Source of the DNA: an uncultured Oscillospiraceae bacterium
GTDB taxonomy: Bacteria > Bacillota > Clostridia > Oscillospirales > Oscillospiraceae
Assembly (NCBI GenBank): GCA_934589525.1
Contig: CAKTOB010000037.1
Coordinates: forward strand, 1-18,956
Direction: 5' to 3'
DNA length: 18,956 nucleotides
The notes beneath the pieces are model-generated. The model was not told the DNA's origin. It ran no database searches and saw only the letters and a list, made by a program, of their open reading frames with translations. The position numbers and the translations under genes were made by a program. Shown in pieces: positions 14,715 to 18,956 of this stretch (positions are counted from its first letter, which is position 1; the number at the start of each line of letters is the position of its first letter).

Positions 14715-14983
14715 AATAGATCCCCCTGTCTGAAGGTTTCCGGAATGCCGCAGGAGATTTCTAAGTTCCCGTTGCGGCACCGCATGGCATCCAGCAGCTG
14801 CTTTTCCTGTTCCGGCTGCTTCAGATGTACCCGGTATTGAAGCCGGAATAAAGAGCCCATGTTGACGGTCTTTACCTGGACCAGCTGATGGGCGCTGGTG
14901 AAGTTATCAAAAAGGTCTGTGAAAAGCGCCCCGTAATCCAAATTTTCCGGCACGGTCACCCGGATGTCCCGGTCTCCCGGGTC
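14711..14983 (-). pseudogene. C-terminal remnant of a DUF4956 gene
   Basis: About 90 codons of a minus-strand reading frame match the end of DUF4956 membrane proteins: DRDIRVTVPENLDYGALFTD, then SAHQLVQVKTVNMGSLFRLQ, then RCRNGNLEISCG. The stop overlaps the ATG of the lipoprotein gene (14711-14714), as in an intact operon. The N-terminal membrane segments and start are missing: upstream of about 14984 the sequence no longer fits the family and soon becomes a kinase remnant on the other strand. A GTG at 14959 could start a stub, but without a ribosome site. Full-length family members are about 220 aa. Confidence 0.75.
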
Positions 14984-15004
14984 ACAGGCCGGGGCGGCAG
15001 CCTC

Positions 15005-15124
15005 CGGGGCTTTGGCCTGGGGCTGGCCATTACCCGGGAGATGACCCTGCGCTTAGGAGGGACCATTGAGGTCCAAAGCCGCCCGGGAGAGGGGACGACC
15101 TTCACCGTCACCTTCGGAAAATAA
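15005..15124 (+). pseudogene. C-terminal remnant of a sensor histidine kinase
   Basis: Thirty-nine codons on the plus strand give RGFGLGLAITREMTLRLGG, then TIEVQSRPGEGTTFTVTFGK and a stop. This is the G2 box and last strands of a HATPase_c (histidine kinase ATP-binding) domain. Nothing else of the kinase (N box, H box, sensor) lies upstream, where the minus-strand DUF4956 remnant starts. A terminator at 15129-15172 sits at its natural 3' end. The gene has lost all but its end through the rearrangement that also cut DUF4956. Confidence 0.78.
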
Positions 15125-15128
15125 AATC

Positions 15129-15172
15129 AGTGTGTCCGCACCCCCAAAACATAGGAGGACGGACACACTTTT
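15129..15172. terminator. Bidirectional terminator between kinase remnant and sda
   Basis: AGTGTGTCCG (15129-15138) pairs perfectly with CGGACACACT (15160-15169) around a 21-nt loop. TTTT follows on the plus strand and ATTTTAT on the minus strand. It serves the kinase remnant and the end of the L-serine dehydratase gene (15174). Confidence 0.8.
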
Positions 15173-15173
15173 C

Positions 15174-16388
15174 CTATTTCTTCATTTTCCGGTCATACAG
15201 CTTGGCAAGGCCGCCCTCGCTGGTTTCCCGGAAGCGCTGGTTCAGGTTGATGCCGGTTTCGTGCATGGCCCGGCAGACCATGTCATAGCTGATGTTCCGG
15301 GAGCCTGTCAGGAAGTAGCTTAAATTGCAGGCATTCATGGCCCGCATGGCGGCCACGGCGTTGCGCTCGATGCAGGGGATCTGCACCAGACCGCAGATGG
15401 GGTCACAGGTCAGCCCCAGGTGGTGTTCCATGGCCACCTCCGCGGCGTATTCCACCTGGTCCAAATCCTGGCCGTAGAGCTCCGCCAGTGCGGCGGCGGC
15501 CATGGAGCAGGCGGTGCCGATCTCCGCCTGACAGCCGCACTCGGCCCCGGAGATGGAGGCGTTGCTTTTGGTCAGGTTGCCGATGATGCCCGCGGTGGCA
15601 AGACCCCGGCAGATGGTCTCGTCGGAGAAGCCCTTGGTGTCCTGCATGTATTTAAGCACCGCCGGAACTACGCCGCAGGCTCCGCAGGTGGGGGCGGTGA
15701 CGATGGTGCCGTTGTCCGCGTTCTGCTCCGCCACGGCGTAGGCATAGGCGGCGATCTGCTGGAACTCCCGCAGGGCGGGGGCATCGCAGCCGCCGGTTTT
15801 GTGATAGAGATAGTTGGCCTTCCGCTGGACGTTCAGCCCCCCGGGCAGGGTGCCGGTGGCGGCCAGACCGTCCTCAATGGACTGCTTCATGGCCTGCCAC
15901 ACCGTCAGCAAAAAGTCCCAGATCTCCGGCCCTTCGTTCAGCTCCACATAGTCGCTGAGGGTGTGGATATAGCGCCACTTGCAGAAATCCGCGATCTCCG
16001 CGAAGGAATGCTCAATATAAACCTCTTCCCCCTGAATATCCTCCCGGCCGGGAATGCGGATGTCCCCGCCGCCGATGGATTCCACCCGGAGCCGACCGAG
16101 CTCGCTGCCCTCTTTGAAAGCGATAAAGTCCAGGGTATTGGGATGGGCACCGGGCAGTACCTCCTGGGAGAAAACGATCTTGGTAGGGCAGGGGGCCAGG
16201 GTCTCCCGCAGCACCCGGTCCGTCCCGTGGCCCACGCCGGTTTTGCTCAAAGAGCCATAGAGAATGACCTCAAAAGCATCCGCTTCCGGGTGCTCCTTCC
16301 GAAAAAGCCCCGCAGCCCGCTCCGGCCCCATGGTATGGGAAGAACTGGGGCCTTTGCCGATTTTATAAATATCCCGAATGGACTTCAT
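15174..16388 (-). CDS. sdaA: L-serine ammonia-lyase (L-serine dehydratase), single-chain, iron-sulfur dependent
   Basis: It deaminates L-serine to pyruvate and ammonia using a [4Fe-4S] cluster in the cytoplasm. The 404-aa product is the single-chain form with both domains in one protein: beta domain about 1-145 (IGKGPSSSHTMGP near the N-terminus) and catalytic alpha domain from about 165 on. Conserved cysteines that may ligate the cluster or line the site are C235 and C238 (PTCGACG), C284 and C286 (ECGC), and C328, C332 and C339 (TCDPICGLVQIPC). The C-terminal SEGGLAKLYDRKMKK is family-typical. The ATG at 16388 follows GGAGGAAT. It has its own promoter (16419-16447, minus strand) and terminator, so it is a one-gene unit. 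It could be regulated for serine catabolism, but no operator is visible. Confidence 0.95.
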   Translation of the reverse strand: MKSIRDIYKIGKGPSSSHTMGPERAAGLFRKEHPEADAFEVILYGSLSKTGVGHGTDRVLRETLAPCPTKIVFSQEVLPGAHPNTLDFIAFKEGSELGRLRVESIGGGDIRIPGREDIQGEEVYIEHSFAEIADFCKWRYIHTLSDYVELNEGPEIWDFLLTVWQAMKQSIEDGLAATGTLPGGLNVQRKANYLYHKTGGCDAPALREFQQIAAYAYAVAEQNADNGTIVTAPTCGACGVVPAVLKYMQDTKGFSDETICRGLATAGIIGNLTKSNASISGAECGCQAEIGTACSMAAAALAELYGQDLDQVEYAAEVAMEHHLGLTCDPICGLVQIPCIERNAVAAMRAMNACNLSYFLTGSRNISYDMVCRAMHETGINLNQRFRETSEGGLAKLYDRKMKK

Positions 16389-16418
16389 TTCGATTCCTCC
16401 GTTTTCTGTTCTGAAATC

Positions 16419-16447
16419 AGTATACCAGAAAAACGGGGAAAAAACAA
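16419..16447 (-). promoter_or_regulatory. Promoter of the L-serine dehydratase gene
   Basis: On the minus strand TTGTTT (16447-16442), a 17-bp spacer and TATACT (16424-16419) with TGG just before it form an extended -10 promoter. The start codon lies about 30 nt downstream of the -10. Confidence 0.65.
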
Positions 16448-16501
16448 TATGCCCTGTGGCGGCAAAAGGGCAAAAATCCTTTCCAAAATGCTTGACAGCC
16501 G

Positions 16502-16510
16502 TGGTATAAT
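16502..16510 (+). promoter_or_regulatory. Extended -10 promoter of proS
   Basis: TGGTATAAT (16502-16510) is a perfect extended -10. The only good TTGACA (16492-16497) is 7 bp away and cannot serve as its -35; TTCCAA at 16481-16486 is weakly placed with an 18-bp spacer. Transcription would start near 16517, giving a short leader of about 35 nt before ATG 16553. Confidence 0.55.
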
Positions 16511-16552
16511 ATAGTGAAGATTTTTAGATTACCTGAGAGGATGAAATAAACT

Positions 16553-17989
16553 ATGGCAAAGGATAAAAAAGTAGAGCAGATCACGGACATGGAAGTGGAT
16601 TTTGCCCAGTGGTACACCGACGTGTGCAAAAAGGCCCAGCTGATCGACTATTCTTCCATCAAGGGCGTGTTTATTTACCGGCCCTACGGCTACGCCATCT
16701 GGGAGAATATCCAGCGGATCATGGACGCGGAGTTTAAGAAGGTGGGCGTGGAGAACGTCTATATGCCCATGCTGATCCCCGAGAGCCTGCTGCAAAAGGA
16801 GAAGGACCATGTAGAGGGTTTCGCGCCGGAGTGCGCCTGGGTGACCATGGGGGGCAATGAAAAATTGGAGGAGCGGCTGTGCATCCGGCCCACCTCCGAG
16901 ACCCTGTTCTGTGACCACTTCGCCCAGGTGATTCAGTCCCACCGGGACCTGCCCATGAAGTATAACCAGTGGTGCAGCGTTCTGCGCTGGGAGAAGACCA
17001 GCCGTCCCTTCCTGCGCCACCGGGAATTTTTGTGGCAGGAGGGCCACACCATGCACGCCAGTGCGGAGGAGGCCCAGGCCTTTACCGAGCAGATGCTGAA
17101 CCTCTATGCCGACTTCTGCGAGAATGTGCTGGCCATGCCCGTGACCCGGGGCCAGAAGACCGACAAGGAGAAGTTCAACGGCGCGGAGGCCACCTACACC
17201 ATCGAGTGCATGATGCACGACCGGAAGGCTCTCCAGGCCGGTACCTCCCATTACTTTGGCGACGGCTTCGCCAAGGCCTTTGACATCACCTTTACAGATC
17301 AGAACAACCAGCGGGTCAACCCCTTCCAGACCTCCTGGGGCGTGTCCACCCGGCTCATCGGCGGCATCATCATGACCCACGGCGACAACAACGGCCTGGT
17401 GCTGCCTCCCAAGATCGCCCCTGTGCAGGTGGTGATTTTGCCGGTGGCCCAGCACAAGCCCGGCGTTCTGGAGGCTGCCCAGCAGCTGCGGGAGCGGCTG
17501 GAAAAGGCCGGTTTCCGGGTCAAGGTAGACGATTCCGACAACTCCATGGGCTGGAAGTGCGCCGAGTATGAAATGAAGGGCGTGCCCCTCCGGGTGGAGT
17601 GCGGCCCCCGGGACCTGGAAAATGACCAGTGCGTTCTGGTGCGCCGGACCGACCGGGAGAAGGTCACCGTCAAGCTGGAGGACCTGGAAAAGGCCGTGGA
17701 AGAGCAGCTGGCCCTGGTACACCGGGATATGTTCGACCGGGCCAAGAAGAACCTGGAAGACCACATTTACGAGGCCCACTCCCTGGAAGAGGCCAAGGCC
17801 CTTCAGGAGCAGAACGGCGGCTTCATCAAGACCATGTGGTGTGGGGACGAAGAATGCGAGCTCAAAATGAAGGAAGTGGCCGGCATGTCCTCCCGCTGCA
17901 TCCCTTTCAACCAGGAGCACCTGGGCGACACCTGCGCCTGCTGCGGCAAGCCCGCCCGGAAGATGATCTACTGGGGCGTTGCCTACTAA
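16553..17989 (+). CDS. proS: Proline--tRNA ligase, archaeal/eukaryal-type short form
   Basis: This class II aminoacyl-tRNA synthetase charges tRNA-Pro. The 478-aa product lacks the ~180-aa editing insertion of the long bacterial (E. coli) type. It carries RPTSET (from R112), motif 2 [20 protein letters not shown] (from R145), and motif 3 around [17 protein letters not shown] (R267). The anticodon-binding domain begins at [16 protein letters not shown]-terminal zinc-like domain (Cys from about 430, then SRCIPF and [10 protein letters not shown]) ends in the conserved Tyr (WGVAY). That layout defines the archaeal/eukaryal type, which is common in Clostridia. ATG 16553 has GAGAGG 12 nt upstream, slightly far; a tiny ATG-AAA-TAA lies between. 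A strong terminator follows, so it is a one-gene unit. Confidence 0.97.
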   Translation: MAKDKKVEQITDMEVDFAQWYTDVCKKAQLIDYSSIKGVFIYRPYGYAIWENIQRIMDAEFKKVGVENVYMPMLIPESLLQKEKDHVEGFAPECAWVTMGGNEKLEERLCIRPTSETLFCDHFAQVIQSHRDLPMKYNQWCSVLRWEKTSRPFLRHREFLWQEGHTMHASAEEAQAFTEQMLNLYADFCENVLAMPVTRGQKTDKEKFNGAEATYTIECMMHDRKALQAGTSHYFGDGFAKAFDITFTDQNNQRVNPFQTSWGVSTRLIGGIIMTHGDNNGLVLPPKIAPVQVVILPVAQHKPGVLEAAQQLRERLEKAGFRVKVDDSDNSMGWKCAEYEMKGVPLRVECGPRDLENDQCVLVRRTDREKVTVKLEDLEKAVEEQLALVHRDMFDRAKKNLEDHIYEAHSLEEAKALQEQNGGFIKTMWCGDEECELKMKEVAGMSSRCIPFNQEHLGDTCACCGKPARKMIYWGVAY

Positions 17990-18005
17990 TGATTCTATTT
18001 CACCA

Positions 18006-18038
18006 GCCCCGGACGGCCCAGCGCCGCCCGGGGCATTT
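18006..18038 (+). terminator. Terminator of proS
   Basis: GCCCCGG (18006-18012) pairs with CCGGGGC (18028-18034), and an inner CGGC pairs with GCCG with one mismatch between the two stems. ATTTT follows. It is a clear rho-independent terminator 16 nt after the proS stop. Confidence 0.85.
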
Positions 18039-18040
18039 TA

Positions 18041-18420
18041 AATCCATGCGGTGAAAGGATCAGAGGAAAGGCGAAATGTGCAAGGCTCACAAAAAGATGC
18101 TGTGTAAATTGTACAAAAATACGGCTTGTCATGGAGGATTCTTTGTGATATAGTATAGACACAAAGGAAAGATACCAAAGAGTTCAAAGAAAAACCGAAA
18201 GGACTTTGAAAAGAAACAATGATGAAGATGGGTATCGGACCGATGGGCTCCATTAAACTGGGCCAAGGGCAGGACCTCCTGTAAATCTCCGATTAAATAG
18301 AGTTTATTGCCGGCTTTATCAATGAAGTACACTGTATCACGGAGACAGTTCAGCAGGATGGCAGCCCCGTAATCCGCAGAAAGAGAGGTTAACCAATGAT
18401 GTTAGATAATAAGAGCGAAC
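18041..18420. other. Gene-poor stretch with fragmentary reading frames
   Basis: No intact gene is supported. A good promoter (18126-18154) and a strong terminator (18421-18474) enclose it. Within it, a 21-codon plus frame starts at 18219 (MMKMGIGPMGSIKLG). A separate plus frame gives FINEVHCITETVQQDG near 18320-18370 and stops just before 18391. A 10-codon frame starts at 18396 behind AGAGAGG. The minus strand is also open across part of it (DTVYFIDKAGNKLYLIGDLQ). It may be a gene remnant or a small-RNA unit. Confidence 0.45.
18126..18154 (+). promoter_or_regulatory. Promoter of an orphan transcription unit
   Basis: TTGTCA (18126-18131), a 17-bp spacer and TATAGT (18149-18154), with TG at 18146-18147 as an extended -10. 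Its transcript would run about 300 nt to the terminator at 18421-18474 without a full-size gene. Confidence 0.6.
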
Positions 18421-18484
18421 AGAAATGACCCCTGACGAGGAGATACCGGAACCGGTTCGTCAGGGGTCATTTCTTTTTGCTTTT
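18421..18484 (+). terminator. Strong 18-bp terminator hairpin
   Basis: The 18-nt arms at 18421-18438 and 18457-18474 are perfectly complementary (AGAAATGACCCCTGACGA on the left). A T-rich stretch (CTTTTTGCTTTTA) follows. The A-rich left side could also allow function on the minus strand. Confidence 0.88.
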
Positions 18485-18510
18485 ATTCCGGAAGATCACC
18501 ATGCCACGTC

Positions 18511-18954
18511 CCGAATAGAACCTGTGCGGATGAACGGAACCACCTACCGACGTATCCGTAGGGGCGGCAATCTGCCGCCCGCCACGTTGCAAATACAACC
18601 TGTGTGGTTGAATAGAACTACGCCATGTAGCGGCGGCAATCTGCCGCCATCCGGCCCCCCCGGGGCCGGAATCGTGGTACATTTGAATTTGTAACGACCA
18701 AACCCAAAAACGTATGTCATTCCGACCGAGCAAAGCGAGCGGAGGAATCCACCACGTTGTTCAATGAACCAACACAAGGTAAAGCTTGCTGCTTGGGAAG
18801 ATTCCTCGACTCGCTGCGCTTGCTCGGAATGACATGTCGATATGTGGTCTCATTCAACCACACAGGTTGTATCCGAAAAGTGGCGGGCGGCAGGTTGCCG
18901 CCCCTACGGTTTCGCTGGCGGGTGATACCGTTCAACCGCACGGGTTGTATTCGG
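18511..18954. repeat. 444-bp nested palindromic repeat element
   Basis: The outer arms (18511-18613 and 18852-18954, 103 nt each, gap-free) are inverted copies at roughly 80% identity, including a 20-bp perfect stretch (TACAACCTGTGTGGTTGAAT) and a 12-bp GTAGGGGCGGCA. A second, inner pair of 35-nt arms (18715-18749 and 18800-18834) matches at about 29 of 35 positions and carries TGTCATTCCG and GAGGAATC. The twin-hairpin module (18632-18669) lies only on the left side between outer and inner arms. No protein-coding gene is supported inside. It looks like a composite of non-autonomous palindromic repeats. Confidence 0.85.
18632..18669. repeat. Twin-hairpin repeat module
   Basis: GGCGGCA-ATC-TGCCGCC (18632-18648) is followed after AT by CCGGCCCC-CCC-GGGGCCGG (18651-18669). 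The same order, spacing and ATC loop occur at 10515-10554 with different but complementary arms, so the fold rather than the exact sequence is kept. Confidence 0.75.
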
Positions 18955-18956
18955 AA

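Noticed and set aside
15420..16514. Plus-strand open frame of 364 aa over the L-serine dehydratase gene
   Set aside because: Antisense to a conserved enzyme with all expected cysteines; it has no domain or ribosome site.
16541..16549. ATG-AAA-TAA between the proS ribosome site and its ATG
   Set aside because: GAGAGG directly abuts this ATG, leaving no spacing, so it is unlikely to be initiated.
16529..17920. Minus-strand open frame of 463 aa over proS
   Set aside because: Antisense to an unmistakable ProRS; the His/Gly/Leu-rich translation is typical of a GC-rich shadow frame.
18467..18941. Several open frames across the right-edge palindrome
   Set aside because: All are translations of the repeat arms; similar peptides on both strands reflect the inverted repeat, not genes.

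Overview
The window looks like a chromosomal segment of a GC-rich member of the Clostridia, most likely a gut Oscillospiraceae/Ruminococcaceae-type bacterium. The evidence is Gram-positive-style Shine-Dalgarno sites (GGAGG), a single-chain iron-sulfur L-serine dehydratase, an archaeal/eukaryal-type ProRS, a UPF0251-NifX protein, and dispersed GC-rich palindromic repeats. The genus cannot be read from the sequence alone. No tRNA, rRNA or CRISPR array was seen.

Left part (1-8861), accessory defence island of moderate GC: a sigma70-type promoter with direct repeats in and beside it leads a small Cro/CI-like regulator (447-656). Then come hsdM (707-2809), hsdS (2822-4069), an unrecognised 129-aa gene fused tightly into the operon (4066-4455), and hsdR (4461-7427). 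Together these should form a complete type I restriction-modification system. Just behind hsdR lie two AT-rich genes with no recognised family: a 192-aa soluble protein (7482-8060) and a 254-aa protein with two N-terminal membrane helices (8097-8861). They are the best candidates here for an undescribed accessory or defence function.

Middle part (8862-10636), decayed and repeat-bearing DNA: there are two separate remnants of rhuM-type genes. One is a short fragment at 9082-9150; the other is a promoter-bearing, frameshifted, 3'-truncated copy at 9837-10201. Between them is a large imperfect inverted repeat (9374-9450). A consensus promoter at 10364-10392 then opens a roughly 240-nt leader with stable hairpins ahead of the next gene.

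Right part (10637-18040), GC-rich core-like DNA: a polysaccharide flippase; a UPF0251/NifX fusion with a Cys/His-rich tail; on the minus strand a Cthe_2159-like carbohydrate-binding lipoprotein preceded by only the C-terminal end of a DUF4956 gene; a 39-codon histidine-kinase C-terminus facing it, marking a deletion or rearrangement scar near 14984-15010; L-serine dehydratase (minus); and prolyl-tRNA synthetase (plus). Convergent pairs are separated by clear bidirectional terminators.

Right edge (18041-18956): a promoter-to-terminator unit without an intact gene, then a roughly 444-bp nested palindrome (18511-18954). Its inner twin-hairpin module recurs, with compensating arm changes, in the flippase leader about 8 kb away.
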